Source: Leptospira sp. WS58.C1 (GTDB taxonomy: Bacteria > Spirochaetota > Leptospiria > Leptospirales > Leptospiraceae). Taken from it: 64,000 bases of DNA. The notes below the pieces were generated by a model. The model was not told where the DNA came from, ran no database searches, and saw only the letters and a list, made by a program, of their open reading frames with translations. A program made the translations under genes and the position numbers. Of this stretch, positions 29,169 through 40,134 are shown in pieces; position 1 is the first letter of the stretch, and every line of letters starts with the position of its first letter. The DNA lies in contig NZ_CP162137.1 in the NCBI RefSeq assembly GCF_040833995.1, positions 3,456,001 through 3,520,000 of the forward strand. The letters are read 5' to 3'.

Positions 29169-31007
29169 ATGCTGAACCTAATCATAGACAGAGTCGGTGC
29201 CGTAAACGTATTCAATATTCTAGATAGTTCCGGCAGCGGATCCGAATCGCATCTTCAGTCCACGATGGACGAAGATCTAATCCTAGAATATATTAAGGAA
29301 ATTGAAAACTTAGTCCGAGTCTCCGTCGCGATCCACCAAAAATCGGCACAAACTCCGACATTAGAAACAGACATTCTTCATGATCTAAAGATCCTGGGAG
29401 AGACTTTTTACGATCAGTTCTTTCCTGCAGCTATCCAAGAAAAACTCAGACTTACTACGGAAAAATACCTTCACTTTAATATAGACCCTAAATTAGGAGT
29501 GATCCCGTGGGAACTCCTACATGACGGTACCTGTTTTCTTTCCGATAAATTCTATATAGGAAAAACGGTACGAGGAGAATCCTCCGGCGGTGCCTTCAAA
29601 GAAAAGGAGAAGCTCCGAATGCTCATAATCGCCGATCCGACTGAGGATCTAGAATGGGCCCAAAAAGAAGGAGAGCAGATTTTCCGCGTTCTAAGTGAGA
29701 AGGTGCCTAGCTCCAGATTAGAGATCGAATTTATAGGCGGACGACAAGTTACTAAATTAAAACTTCTTTCTCTCATCAAAGGAAAGAATATCATCCATTA
29801 TTCAGGACATTTGTATTTTTCCGATGATCCATTGGAAAACGGATGGCTGATCTCCGAGGGAAAGATCCTAAAAGCAAGAGAGATTAAAAACTCGGGATTT
29901 AATACCGATATGGTATTTTCAAACTCTTGCCAATCCAACAAAAGCACCACTAGAAATCTGAACGCAGATCTGATGAATAATTTTGCGGGCTCCTTTTTGA
30001 TGTCCGGGATCAAAAGTTTTATCGGGACCAACTGGGAAATCGCGGATAATCAGAATACGATCGACTTCACGATCCAATTTTATACGAATTTATTCGCGGA
30101 TAAAAGTATAGGCGAGTCCTTGTATTTAGCAAAGGAACATGCCAGAAGGAACTACGATCCGAGCGATCTGACTTGGACTAACTATAGTCTTCATGGACAA
30201 CCGATCATCAGAGTTGTCTCCGATCCTACAAAAGGAAAACCTGTCCATAAGATCATTAATCCTTCTTTAATATTCAAATTTTATCCGAACCCGATCGCGG
30301 CGTCTTATTACAAATTCACTGAAAAACAAAAAGAAGAATCACTCACTTCCTATCAGTTAATGGAACATTTGATCTTCGCTTTCGAGGAATTTTCCAAGGT
30401 GATCGGAGGGATCCTTTTCAGCGACCACCAGAATCACTCTTTAGGAAAATATATCCCGAACAATCCGGACGACGCGTATAATACGGAAAGATGGTGGGAA
30501 TTGATGTTCCAATGCCTTCATGATTTCAGAAAACTGGAGATCACTCCTGTCGTTACGGACCTTCCTGAAATACTTTTTGCAAACAAGGATACGATCTCGA
30601 AGATGATCCAATGGATCGATCTGTATTCCAAAGGACAGATCCAACCCGAGTCAGCGGACGGATATCTGATCACATTCCAGTATTATTTTGAAAACCTTCT
30701 AACGGAGTTGGAAGAATTGGAAAGGATCAGTATCTTCTTAGTTTCTACTAACTCGAACAATCATCTATTCTTCCGCGGTATAAAGCCCGAATCTTCCTTA
30801 GTCGCTGCTCCAATGATCAAACAGGATTTTATAGGAGAACAGATCGAAAAGTATAGAGGAAAGGTAATCGTTTTCCACGAAGATAGACTGCAGATCTTCC
30901 CTCTGAACTGTAATATTGTAGAAAATCCAGCGACGAAAGAATTAGAACTCGCGTTCTTAGGATTTCTTCCTTCTAGACCCGGGAATCTGCCTCACGGCGG
31001 TTTATAA
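29169..31007 (+). CDS. CHAT-domain caspase-like cysteine protease
   Basis: The 612-residue protein has an N-terminal helical region (1-100), then a CHAT (caspase HetF associated with TPRs) domain at about 105-355. The domain shows [14 protein letters not shown] with candidate catalytic H214, the strand MVFSNSC with candidate C254, and [19 protein letters not shown], a typical CHAT phrase. The order of His before Cys and the spacing of about 40 residues fit the family. The last 250 residues are of unknown fold and could be a sensor or effector-binding part. There are no TPRs. It is cytosolic by composition. The genes upstream encode a sigma factor and its likely regulator. Confidence 0.82.
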   Translation: MLNLIIDRVGAVNVFNILDSSGSGSESHLQSTMDEDLILEYIKEIENLVRVSVAIHQKSAQTPTLETDILHDLKILGETFYDQFFPAAIQEKLRLTTEKYLHFNIDPKLGVIPWELLHDGTCFLSDKFYIGKTVRGESSGGAFKEKEKLRMLIIADPTEDLEWAQKEGEQIFRVLSEKVPSSRLEIEFIGGRQVTKLKLLSLIKGKNIIHYSGHLYFSDDPLENGWLISEGKILKAREIKNSGFNTDMVFSNSCQSNKSTTRNLNADLMNNFAGSFLMSGIKSFIGTNWEIADNQNTIDFTIQFYTNLFADKSIGESLYLAKEHARRNYDPSDLTWTNYSLHGQPIIRVVSDPTKGKPVHKIINPSLIFKFYPNPIAASYYKFTEKQKEESLTSYQLMEHLIFAFEEFSKVIGGILFSDHQNHSLGKYIPNNPDDAYNTERWWELMFQCLHDFRKLEITPVVTDLPEILFANKDTISKMIQWIDLYSKGQIQPESADGYLITFQYYFENLLTELEELERISIFLVSTNSNNHLFFRGIKPESSLVAAPMIKQDFIGEQIEKYRGKVIVFHEDRLQIFPLNCNIVENPATKELELAFLGFLPSRPGNLPHGGL

Positions 31008-31724
31008 GTGGGTCTTTGCCAACCCTCCGCAGACGTTCCTTTTTCCTGCGGGGCCTGCTGCGGATTATTCAATCTAGAATTAAAACCCGACCAATTCAGG
31101 ACTCTCCTAAAAGAAAGAACCGAGATTTTTAAAGGATCAGTGGACTTCTCCAAACCTTATACGATGGCGGAATTCAGAAAGGTAAGAGAAGAAGCGGAAA
31201 AAAATTTTGTTAAGAAAGATCCTCTCACCTACAACTGTCCTTTTTTAGGAATGCTTACGGAAGAAGTAAACGGCCATTCTCCTGAGACCAAGGTCAGAAG
31301 TAGGATCGGTTGTATGATCCATCCGGTTTATACGGGAGATCCACGTAGCCAGAATTATTCCTTTTATGGAGCATCGATCTGCCAAGCCTACGATTGTAGG
31401 AACAAAGAAAGGAGTTTCGCGGATGAATGGGAGAGTGTATTCTCCGAATTTTCCGATGATTCTTTTTCTTATTCGGCCCTTTCTTCGGATTATAGAAGTA
31501 TAGATCTGATAGAAGGTTATCTAACCGAAAAAGGGATCCCTTCTTCCGAATGGTTTACTAACTTTAGGGAGACTATTATAAAGATCCTGAAGATCAAATT
31601 CGAACAAAATATCTCCTTGTGGAATACTTCTTTCGAATTGGATATGGAAAGCCCGCCTCCGTTCCCTTATAAGGAAAGATTAGCGAAATGGTTGGGCCTG
31701 GAATCGGATGATCCCAGGCTTTAA
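31008..31724 (+). CDS. Cys-rich YkgJ-like (CxxCC) protein
   Basis: The 238-residue product uses a GTG start directly after the CHAT stop codon (TAA then GTG), so translation is probably coupled. Near the N-terminus it has FSCGACCGLF, a CxxCC motif seen in YkgJ-type zinc or iron-sulphur chelating proteins. More Cys occur downstream in YNCPFLG, IGCMIHP, ICQAYDC. These six or more Cys could form one or two metal sites. The C-terminal 100 residues are helical. No membrane segment is seen. Its place as fourth gene of the sigma/CHAT cluster suggests a redox or metal signal input, which is inferred. Confidence 0.7.
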   Translation: MGLCQPSADVPFSCGACCGLFNLELKPDQFRTLLKERTEIFKGSVDFSKPYTMAEFRKVREEAEKNFVKKDPLTYNCPFLGMLTEEVNGHSPETKVRSRIGCMIHPVYTGDPRSQNYSFYGASICQAYDCRNKERSFADEWESVFSEFSDDSFSYSALSSDYRSIDLIEGYLTEKGIPSSEWFTNFRETIIKILKIKFEQNISLWNTSFELDMESPPPFPYKERLAKWLGLESDDPRL

Positions 31725-31785
31725 TATATTTTGAAAATCGATTTGGATTGGTGAGGAAGATTAAAAACGAAATATAGTAAGATTC

Positions 31786-32052
31786 TCAGTCCTTAGAGTT
31801 TTTCTTACCGAATTCTTTTTTTGCTTCTTCTACTTTAGAGTTCACTTGGCCGGCTAGTCCTTCCACGGAACGTAATGCGTCTTCGATATATTTTCTAAGA
31901 TTATTTGCAACTTCGCTTTGGTCTTGAGAACCTTTTGCGGAGAGTTCTTTAAATTCTTTTTCCACTTTTAAAAGAATACTGTCCGCTTGTTCTCTCAGGG
32001 TTTTTGCCGCTCCGATCGCGAAATTCAGTGCTTCTTTGATTTCCTTTTCCAT
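31786..32052 (-). CDS. Phasin-like coiled-coil protein
   Basis: The 88-residue product starts at ATG 32052 after GGGATC. A longer frame to 32094 is without support. The sequence is almost fully helical with heptad-like hydrophobic spacing: EIKEALNFAIGAAKTLREQ, ILLKVEKEFKELSAKG, NNLRKYIEDALRSVEGLAG. It ends with a basic tail. It resembles PhaF/phasin-type or polyhydroxyalkanoate granule proteins, but proteins of this size are also found as general helper proteins. No partner gene nearby explains its role. Confidence 0.55.
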   Translation of the reverse strand: MEKEIKEALNFAIGAAKTLREQADSILLKVEKEFKELSAKGSQDQSEVANNLRKYIEDALRSVEGLAGQVNSKVEEAKKEFGKKNSKD

Positions 32053-32132
32053 GCTTTTGATCCCTATATATTCTATGATGATTATGCGCCGCACAACGGT
32101 TTGTCAACAACTTCCCGAAACACCGCGGGCAT

Positions 32133-32165
32133 AAAAAAGGAGTAAGGGGAAATCCCGCTTACTCC
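32133..32165 (-). terminator. Rho-independent terminator of pckA
   Basis: An 8-bp outer stem (ggagtaag 32139-32146 with cttactcc 32158-32165), with an extra inner GGG/CCC pairing, is followed on the minus strand by TTTTTT (32138-32133). It lies 30 bases after the pckA stop. Confidence 0.85.
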
Positions 32166-32194
32166 TCCGGACAAAATCCGACTTCTTAAAGATC

Positions 32195-33793
32195 TTAGCC
32201 TAACTGAGGTCCAAACGCTGTGAAGTCGAAGTCTTTGGAACCTTCTACATATTTTTTGAAGTTCTCAATAAACATGCCGGCAAGCTTTCTAGAAGACTCG
32301 TCATAAGCAGCTTTATCAGCCCAAGCCTCACGAGGATCCAGAATAGCGCTATCCACACCTTCTACGGTTTTAGGATATTCTACTTGGAAGATCGGATGTT
32401 TTACAAACTGAGACTTGTCGATGTTTCCGTTCATGATCTCGTCGATAATTTTACGGGTAGAAGGAAGATTCATCCTCTTACCTGTTCCGTAAGCTCCGCC
32501 AACAAGTCCTGTGTTCATCATGTATGCGCGAACGTTATGTTTACGCATCTTCTCTCCCAACAACTTAGCATAAACGGTTGGGTGTAGTGTCATGAACGCA
32601 GCTCCGAAACAAGCGGAGAAGGTAGCGGTAGGTTCTTTAACACCTCTTTCAGTTCCAGCAACTTTCGCAGTGTAACCGGAAAGGAAGTGATACATCGCTT
32701 GTTCGATAGACAAACGTGAAACAGGAGGGAGAACTCCGAATGCATCGTAAGTCAAGAAGATGATCACTTTAGGGTGGCCACCTTTGGAAGGAACTTGGAT
32801 GTTTTTGATGTGGTAGATCGGGTAGGAAACTCTGGTATTTTCGGTTTTAGCGGCGGAAGTATAATCTACAACTTTCGTTTTTTCGTCGTAAACCACGTTC
32901 TCTAAAAGAGCGTCTCTTTTAATCGCTTCGAAAATTTCAGGCTCCGTTTTAGGATCTAGGTTGATCACTTTCGCGTAACAACCGCCTTCGATATTAAAAA
33001 TTCCGTTATCGTCCCAGCCGTGCTCATCGTCTCCGATCAGTTTACGGTTAGGGTCAGTGGAAAGAGTAGTCTTACCTGTTCCGGAAAGCCCGAAAAACAA
33101 CGCGGTGTCTCCGTCTTTGTTCCCTATATTCGCGGAACAGTGCATGGAAACGATTCCCTGCAACGGTAACTTATAGTTCATTACGGAGAAGATACCTTTT
33201 TTCATTTCTCCGCCGTATTCAGTCCCGCCGATGATGCAGAGTTTTTTTGCCAGGTTGAAGATTACGAATACTTCCGAGTTCAGGCCATGCTCTTTGTATT
33301 TTTCGTTCTTCACTCCGCAAGCGTTGATGATAGTGAATTCAGGAAGAAGATTTGCTAACTCTTCCTTGGTTGGACGAATGAACATGTTAGTACAGAAATG
33401 GTGCTGCCAAGCTTTTTCGGAAACTACACGAAGACCGATCCTGGTCTCAGGGTTTGCTCCAGCGTATCCGTCGAATACATAGAGTTTTTTTCCGCTCAGG
33501 TAATTTACACATTTCTGATAAAGCTCTTCGAAAACCGCTTCGGAGGCTTTAAAGTTGATATGACCCCACCAGATATTCTTGTTAGAAGAAGGTTCGTCTA
33601 CGAAGTACTTATCTTTTGGAGAACGTCCGGTAAAAATACCGGTATCCACCATCATGGTTCCGTTAGAGGAAAGGACCGTTTCCCCGTTATTCTTTTCGTG
33701 TTCGAAAATTTCGTCGTATGAAAGGTTATGGAAGACTTCGGAGGGCTCTATACCGAGCTCCTTCAGTCCCTTCACTTGCGTCTGGGCCTGCAT
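32195..33793 (-). CDS. pckA: Phosphoenolpyruvate carboxykinase (ATP)
   Basis: The 532-residue enzyme converts oxaloacetate and ATP to phosphoenolpyruvate, CO2 and ADP, the first committed step of gluconeogenesis. It fits an organism that lives on fatty acids, as the nearby beta-oxidation genes suggest. Motifs seen: [14 protein letters not shown], the kinase-1a P-loop [16 protein letters not shown] and kinase-2 [24 protein letters not shown]. The [16 protein letters not shown] stretch also fits. ATG at 33793 has AAGGAG 7 bases upstream; the frame extending to 33823 has none. The gene ends in a clear terminator. Confidence 0.96.
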   Translation of the reverse strand: MQAQTQVKGLKELGIEPSEVFHNLSYDEIFEHEKNNGETVLSSNGTMMVDTGIFTGRSPKDKYFVDEPSSNKNIWWGHINFKASEAVFEELYQKCVNYLSGKKLYVFDGYAGANPETRIGLRVVSEKAWQHHFCTNMFIRPTKEELANLLPEFTIINACGVKNEKYKEHGLNSEVFVIFNLAKKLCIIGGTEYGGEMKKGIFSVMNYKLPLQGIVSMHCSANIGNKDGDTALFFGLSGTGKTTLSTDPNRKLIGDDEHGWDDNGIFNIEGGCYAKVINLDPKTEPEIFEAIKRDALLENVVYDEKTKVVDYTSAAKTENTRVSYPIYHIKNIQVPSKGGHPKVIIFLTYDAFGVLPPVSRLSIEQAMYHFLSGYTAKVAGTERGVKEPTATFSACFGAAFMTLHPTVYAKLLGEKMRKHNVRAYMMNTGLVGGAYGTGKRMNLPSTRKIIDEIMNGNIDKSQFVKHPIFQVEYPKTVEGVDSAILDPREAWADKAAYDESSRKLAGMFIENFKKYVEGSKDFDFTAFGPQLG

Positions 33794-33918
33794 TTGGCTC
33801 TCCTTATTGAGATCGTATTTCAATTTTTTTTCGGGTCAGGATACCGTCAATTCGGAACCGGGTCGAATTTTGAGGCAATTCCTAAATACGACCCGCATTC
33901 TGTCTCTTTAGCGACCGC

Positions 33919-35187
33919 TTATTGCTGTTGTTGCTGCTGATCTTGGAAATCTTTACGATTCCCGAAATCTTCACCTCTACTCTCGTTTCGATCGCCTCTT
34001 TCTTGGTAATTACCGCGGTTCTGGTTTTTGTTTTGGTAATCTTTACGATTCCCTCTTTCCTCGTTTCCTCGGTCCCCACGATCGTATCTGTTTCCACGAT
34101 CTTCTCCGCCACGATCGCCTTTACCGCGATTTTCTTTTTCGGGAGCTCTCTCGCCTTTATCGAAGCTACCGCCACCACCGTTTCCGTTAGCCTTGGTGAA
34201 GATCATTTTTCCGGCAGCAGTCTGGATGATAGAAGTGACAGTAACCTTCACTTCTTTGCCGACTAGGTGTCCGCCGTTCTCGATCACTACCATTGTTCCG
34301 TCTTCTAGATAGCCGATACCTTGGTTTTCGTCTTTTCCTTCTTTGATGACTTGGATAGCCAATTCTTCTCCAGGAAGAACGACAGGTTTTAATGCGTTTG
34401 CCAAAGTGTTCAGGTTAAGGACTTTTACTCCTTGGAGTTCCGCGACTTTGTTCAGGTTAAAGTCGTTGGTCACGATCTTTCCCCCGGTGTCTCTAGCAAG
34501 TTTGATCAACTTAGCGTCCACTTCTCTAGTGTCCGAATAATCTTTGTATGTGATCTTAACTTCGATGGAACCTTTTCTTTGGAGTTTGTTCAACATCTCC
34601 AAACCGCGACGTCCTCTGGCTCTTTTGATCGGATCGGAAGAATCGCTGATAAGCTGGATCTCTCTTAACACGAAGTTAGGCAGAATGAGAGGACCATCGA
34701 TAAAATGTGTATCAGCAATATCTAATATTCTTCCGTCGATCACGACAGAAGTATCCAGAATTTTGTCCCGTACTTCGTCTTTGCCGATGGAAGCCACGCC
34801 GAATGGATCTACTAGAGAAGTAGGTCCACCCCCGCCTCCGCCGAATATGGAAAGGCCAGGTTCTTTAGCGAATGACTTACCTGCTCTAGCTCCGAAAAGA
34901 CCTAGGATCAGATACAATGCAAGATTCAATTCCTCAAAACGAATAATCGTTCCAATAAACCAAGCGAGTGCGAAGCCCAAAAGAGCACCCACTCCTACAC
35001 AAAAAATAACGTCTCCGCGAAGTTTTGGAAATAGTTTAGTTTCACCGAACAAAAGTACGAGAGAAATTACGAGTACAAGCCCCGCACTGGAGCCTGAGAA
35101 TACAAACTCTTGGGTTTGTTTTTGCGTCACAAAGAACGACACTAAGGAGAGTAGGACGGCCGTTAGACCTTTATAAAAATACGCCAT
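33919..35187 (-). CDS. YacL-like PIN/TRAM membrane protein with RG-rich and polyglutamine tail
   Basis: The 422-residue protein has four hydrophobic segments in residues 1-105. A PIN domain (about 135-260: [33 protein letters not shown]) and a TRAM domain (about 280-345, [21 protein letters not shown]) follow. PIN domains are RNases and TRAM binds RNA, so a membrane-bound RNase is likely. The final 75 residues are very low in complexity: repeats of DRG, ERG, NRK and GNR, then seven Gln. Such a tail could bind RNA or drive condensation. It shares the strand with carD, 41 bases upstream, an arrangement common in bacteria. Confidence 0.85.
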   Translation of the reverse strand: MAYFYKGLTAVLLSLVSFFVTQKQTQEFVFSGSSAGLVLVISLVLLFGETKLFPKLRGDVIFCVGVGALLGFALAWFIGTIIRFEELNLALYLILGLFGARAGKSFAKEPGLSIFGGGGGGPTSLVDPFGVASIGKDEVRDKILDTSVVIDGRILDIADTHFIDGPLILPNFVLREIQLISDSSDPIKRARGRRGLEMLNKLQRKGSIEVKITYKDYSDTREVDAKLIKLARDTGGKIVTNDFNLNKVAELQGVKVLNLNTLANALKPVVLPGEELAIQVIKEGKDENQGIGYLEDGTMVVIENGGHLVGKEVKVTVTSIIQTAAGKMIFTKANGNGGGGSFDKGERAPEKENRGKGDRGGEDRGNRYDRGDRGNEERGNRKDYQNKNQNRGNYQERGDRNESRGEDFGNRKDFQDQQQQQQ

Positions 35188-35228
35188 AACTCAAATCCTT
35201 TGATAATAGATTCGAGTTTTATCGGAAA

Positions 35229-35792
35229 TTATTCTTCGTCTATGTCGACTGCTGCCACGGGAACTCTTTCTCCCGGAGCGAATGTACTAGCTAGAACATC
35301 TGACACGAGATTCCCTGCTTCTTCTTGGGAAACTCCTTTGCTTAGGGCGACTTCCATCTTAACTAGATTGTACGCGCTTTCGTACAATTTACGTTCCATG
35401 ATGGACAGTTCTTTACCGTTTGCCCTGCGGAATAAATTCCTGCACACATCCGCCACTTCGAAGATCGATCCGGACTTTATTTTGTTCAGGTTGTTTTGGT
35501 ACCTGATCTTCCAGTCCTCCTCAGTATCGACCTCGTCTTTCTTGAGTAGATTGATGACTTTTTTAATATCCTTCTTGTCGATAATGGGTCGAATTCCGAC
35601 CTGCTTTGCTTTATCGACCGGGATCATCACCTTCATCTTGCTACCCTGGATTTCCATTACGTAGCACTCTTTTTTCTTTCCCAGGATAACCTTTTTAGCG
35701 ATTTCGGTGATTTCACCTACCCCGTGGATCGGATATACGACGTAGTCGCCTACGCCATGATCGTAGCCAGATTGTTTCTTTTTGCCAGCCAA
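35229..35792 (-). CDS. carD: CarD/CdnL-family transcription regulator
   Basis: The 187-residue protein has the CarD N-terminal RNA-polymerase-binding domain ([16 protein letters not shown], residues 16-31; [18 protein letters not shown]) and a helical C-terminal domain with the DNA-contact region ([19 protein letters not shown]). CarD binds the RNA polymerase beta subunit and stabilises open promoter complexes, notably at rRNA promoters. An acidic C-terminal tail is present (AAVDIDEE). A promoter with good elements is seen 36-63 bases upstream. The PIN/TRAM gene follows on the same transcript. Confidence 0.92.
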   Translation of the reverse strand: MAGKKKQSGYDHGVGDYVVYPIHGVGEITEIAKKVILGKKKECYVMEIQGSKMKVMIPVDKAKQVGIRPIIDKKDIKKVINLLKKDEVDTEEDWKIRYQNNLNKIKSGSIFEVADVCRNLFRRANGKELSIMERKLYESAYNLVKMEVALSKGVSQEEAGNLVSDVLASTFAPGERVPVAAVDIDEE

Positions 35793-35827
35793 TTAGTATT
35801 AAGACTTCCGTTAAAACTCTGCTCAAA

Positions 35828-35855
35828 AATATAGCAAATTTTGAGGCAAAGTCAA
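35828..35855 (-). promoter_or_regulatory. Predicted sigma-70 promoter of carD
   Basis: On the minus strand TTGACT (35855-35850) and TATATT (35833-35828) are separated by 16 bases, matching the housekeeping consensus. Transcription would start near 35821, leaving a leader of about 30 bases before the carD ATG. Confidence 0.6.
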
Positions 35856-35904
35856 GGAAAAAATGAGTAAACGCTCAAGACTGAACTTTATCCGAAAATT
35901 CGGA

Positions 35905-36564
35905 TCAAAATTGAAGTTTGTGAATGGAAGTTTTGTGAAAAATCGGATCATTCAGAGGACGAATGGATTCCAGAGCCTTGGTGGCTTCTTCTTTTCCGTA
36001 AAAATATCCTAGGAATAATTCTCCGTCTTTGGATCTGAAAAATCTTCCTTGGAACTCAGGTCTTGCTCTTAGCAATTTTTTTCCAATTTCCATCGCTTCT
36101 ACCGAATCTTCGGTCGGGATAGATAGGAAATAATTTTCCTTATCCGATCTAGCGGGATATTTGAGTCCTGGATTCCGATTAGAAGTGGAGGAAGAGGAAG
36201 TTTCAGCAGATCGTTCGCTTGCGTTAGAATTCGTGTTTTCGGAGGAAGAATTTTCTCTCTCTTCCACCGATTGCTCGGTTCTTACGTTTTTCCCTGTATT
36301 ATAAAAAGACTGAGTTTCGTTTTGAGCAAAGGCTTGCTCTTTCTGATCCAATCTGAGACCGACCACTACCCCACCCGTAAAAAGAGAAATAGCCCCTACT
36401 AAAACCAGAAAGATGGATCTTGAGCTCGGAAAAGAGCGGATGGGAGAATTTCCCCCTCTCACATGCTGGATGGTTTGCACGGTTGGGAAAGATTCACCCT
36501 GACGCGGAGCCGGTCCTCTGGTTCCGGATTGTCTCAGTCTTCTGGAATAATCTATATTTTGCAT
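35905..36564 (-). CDS. Single-pass membrane protein with possible SPOR-like C-terminal domain
   Basis: The 219-residue product has a basic N-terminal part of about 50 residues, one membrane helix (IFLVLVGAISLFTGGVVVGL, about 51-70) and a long Ser/Asn/Glu-rich linker (about 85-135). A C-terminal domain of about 75 residues follows (YFLSIPTEDSVEAMEIGKKL, FFRSKDGELFLGYFYGKEEA). The domain layout and the last strands resemble SPOR domains, which bind bare peptidoglycan at division sites. The match is weak by eye. No neighbour in the window is clearly linked to cell division. Confidence 0.55.
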   Translation of the reverse strand: MQNIDYSRRLRQSGTRGPAPRQGESFPTVQTIQHVRGGNSPIRSFPSSRSIFLVLVGAISLFTGGVVVGLRLDQKEQAFAQNETQSFYNTGKNVRTEQSVEERENSSSENTNSNASERSAETSSSSTSNRNPGLKYPARSDKENYFLSIPTEDSVEAMEIGKKLLRARPEFQGRFFRSKDGELFLGYFYGKEEATKALESIRPLNDPIFHKTSIHKLQF

Positions 36565-36656
36565 ATTGTGTCCGGGAAAACTAGTCTCTTTTCAAATATC
36601 GGCAGGATTCGCCGTTTCTTTGCAGTTTTTTTGAGCCGGGTCTTGTGGAGAAAAAT

Positions 36657-36683
36657 AAAAAAGCCGGAGAAAAACCCCGGCTT
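36657..36683 (-). terminator. Rho-independent terminator of the cox operon
   Basis: A 7-bp stem (aagccgg 36661-36667 with ccggctt 36677-36683) with a 9-base loop is followed on the minus strand by a T-rich run reading into 36655. It lies about 40 bases after the coxC stop codon. The A/T flanks make it usable from both strands. Confidence 0.75.
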
Positions 36684-36721
36684 TTCGCAACGATCTTTCA
36701 ATCGCAGTTTTTGATTCTAAC

Positions 36722-37487
<766 letters not shown>

Positions 37488-37501
<14 letters not shown>

Positions 37502-39071
37502 ATGGCCCTCCGGTTAGTACTGGGGTCTTGTCAAAGTTTTCGTGTGGAGGAGGAGAAGGAATGGTCCATTCCAAAGTTTTTCCTCCGAAAGGATTGTTTC
37601 CTGCTTCTTTTCCTTTCATAAGTGCATGAAACACTCCGAAAAGTCCGACCAAGAATCCTGTTCCGATCAACCAAGATCCAAAAGTGGACATTTGGTTCAA
37701 CTCGGTGAATGTAGGAAGATAATCGTAGTATCTACGAGGCATTCCCATATTTCCTAAAATGAATTGAGGGAAGAAGGTTACGTTAAATCCGGAGAAAATA
37801 AAGACCCAGGAAATTCTTCCGAGTAAGTCGCTATAAATTTTTCCGGTCACTTTAGGGAACCAGTAGATCAATGCTCCCATAAGAGCCATCAGAGTTCCAC
37901 CAACCATCACATAGTGGAAGTGCGCTACCACGAAGTAAGTATCATGGAAGTGAACGTCCATACCGGTAGAAGCCAGATACACTCCGGTCAATCCACCGAT
38001 GGTGAATAAGAACATGAACCCGATCGCGAACAACATCGGAGCATCCAAACGAATACTTCCTTTATACATGGTTGCGATCCAGTTGAACAATTTGATCGCT
38101 GTAGGAACTCCTACTAACATCGTGATGAAGGAGAATAGAACCCCGGCAAACTCGGATTGTCCGGAAACGAACATGTGGTGTCCCCAAACTAAGAAGGAAA
38201 CCCCGGCGATCGCTAAGGAAGAGTAAGCGATTGCAGTATATCCGAAGATGATCTTACGTGAATAAGTCGCTACCAACTCGGAGATCACTCCCATCGCAGG
38301 AAGGATCATGATATAAACCGCAGGGTGAGAATAGAACCAGAAGAAGTGCTGGAATAGCACCGGATCTCCTCCCAACTGAGGATCAAAAATCCCTACTCCA
38401 AGAGTTTTCTCCGCAATCAGCAGAAGTAGAGTGATCGCAAGAACCGGAGTTGCCAATACTTGCAGGATCGCTGTAGAGTAAAGGGCCCAAACCATGAGAG
38501 GAATTCTGTTCATGGTCATTCCAGGCGCTCTCAGCTTATGAGTGGTTACAATGAAGTTCAGACCCGTAAGGATTGAAGAGAATCCGATAATAAATACTCC
38601 AAGAACCATCGGGATCACTCCCATTCCGGTTTTAATGGAAGAATAAGGAGTGTAGAATGTCCAACCGGTATCTACGTTTTCTAAGAAGAGAGTGGAACCG
38701 GTGATCGCAGCACCGATCATCAGCATATACCAGCTCATCAAGTTCAATCTTGGGAAAGCTACGTCTTTTGCTCCGATCATGATCGGAAGAACGAAGTTTC
38801 CGAAAATTGCAGGAATCCCTGGAACGATTACCATGAACACCATAATGGCTCCATGGTAGGTCATCATTCTATTGTAAACGTCTGCGGAAAAAAGGGTTTT
38901 TCCGGGTGTGAATAATTCTGCGCGAACTAATAGAGCGAAAACTCCTCCTAAAAAGAAGAAGCTCATGATCGCGATAAAATACATGATCCCGATACGCTTA
39001 TGATCTAAGGTCGTAAGCCAGGACCAAATCCCCTTCTGGTGATTCAGGTAATTATGTTGCTCGTGGGCCAT
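37488..39071 (-). CDS. ctaD: Cytochrome c oxidase subunit I
   Basis: The 527-residue subunit holds the haem a and haem a3-CuB centres where O2 is reduced, and pumps protons. Twelve membrane helices are seen. The His ligands are visible in [11 protein letters not shown] (low-spin haem a), [15 protein letters not shown] and VWGHHMF (CuB) and [11 protein letters not shown] (both haems). The haem A genes ctaA and ctaB lie just across the divergent region. The gene begins 11 bases after the subunit II stop codon. Confidence 0.97.
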
Positions 39072-39082
39072 TGTCCGTAATC

Positions 39083-40108
39083 CTATTTAAGCGTCTTAAT
39101 GAATTCGATGATGTCCTTGATCTCGTCCTCTTTGATCCTTCCTTGGAAAGAAGACATTGCAGGAGGAAATCCAGCGACGATTTTCGCAGTCGGAACAAGG
39201 ATGGATTGTTTGATATAAGCATCGTCCGCAACAACGGAAGATCCGTCTGCGAAGTCTCTCTTATTACCGTAAAGACCTTTGAAAGTCGGTCCAACAATCC
39301 TGGATCCGTCGATCGAGTGACATCCGCTACATCCAAGGCTTCCTTTAAAAAGAGCTTCTCCTCTTTCCGCGGGTCCTTTGTTACTAGCGCCAGCCATTCC
39401 GGCGAGTTTTTCAGACTGCCAAAGAGCGAATTGCTCCCCATCTACCACACGGATCGTAGCCATCATGTTCGAGTGTTTTGTTCCGCAATACTCAGTACAG
39501 AAAACCGTGAAGTCACCTTTCTCGATCGGAGTAAAAGTGAAAGTGGTCCGTCTGCCGGGAACCGCATCCATTTTGTTTCGGAATGCAGGAACATAGAAGC
39601 TATGCAGAACGTCATCGGAAGTAAGAATAAAACGAATGGTCTTACCGACCGGAACCACTACGACCTCAGGTTTGAGAAGAGTAGAGTCCGGATCATTCTC
39701 CACTAACTTTTTGTCGCTGGGGCTATTGATCTCGATATCATTTGCGTATTTGAAAGTCCAAGCCCACTGACGAGCCGTCACGTGAACTTCAACATCACCT
39801 TTCTCTCCGACTCTGCGAAGATCATGAAATACACTCCATCCCCAAGCAAAGATGATCATCATGATCACGAAAGGTATGAATGACCAAAGGAACTCAGCAA
39901 GAGTATTGTGCGTGATATACGCACTTTTCTGATCTTCCGTTTTTCTTCTATACTTGAAAATGAATATTACCATTCCCCCAATGAGAATGATAAAAGAGAT
40001 AAGGCCCGAAACAAGAAGGAAGATATAGAGGTTATCTACATCTCCCGATTCTTTAGTCGCTGGAACCGGCATGAAGCTTGTCGCCGTAATAAAAGAGAAC
40101 CAGTTCAT
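39083..40108 (-). CDS. ctaC: Cytochrome c oxidase subunit II with fused cytochrome c domain (caa3 type)
   Basis: The 341-residue protein has two N-terminal helices (about 27-52 and 72-95). A periplasmic cupredoxin domain follows, with the CuA ligands H169, C204, E206, C208, H212 and M215 ([12 protein letters not shown]). A C-terminal cytochrome c domain carries the haem motif CSGCH (C260, C263, H264) and a likely Met ligand in FPPAMSSF. The fused haem domain marks a caa3-type oxidase that can take electrons directly. The start lies 26 bases after the sco stop. Confidence 0.95.
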   Translation of the reverse strand: MNWFSFITATSFMPVPATKESGDVDNLYIFLLVSGLISFIILIGGMVIFIFKYRRKTEDQKSAYITHNTLAEFLWSFIPFVIMMIIFAWGWSVFHDLRRVGEKGDVEVHVTARQWAWTFKYANDIEINSPSDKKLVENDPDSTLLKPEVVVVPVGKTIRFILTSDDVLHSFYVPAFRNKMDAVPGRRTTFTFTPIEKGDFTVFCTEYCGTKHSNMMATIRVVDGEQFALWQSEKLAGMAGASNKGPAERGEALFKGSLGCSGCHSIDGSRIVGPTFKGLYGNKRDFADGSSVVADDAYIKQSILVPTAKIVAGFPPAMSSFQGRIKEDEIKDIIEFIKTLK

Positions 40109-40134
40109 CGGATCGAAATCACTCCTTCCTTTTT

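Noticed and set aside
34544..35176. 210-codon plus-strand open frame antisense to the PIN/TRAM gene
   Set aside because: It is fully antisense to a well-supported gene and has no recognisable domain or ribosome site.
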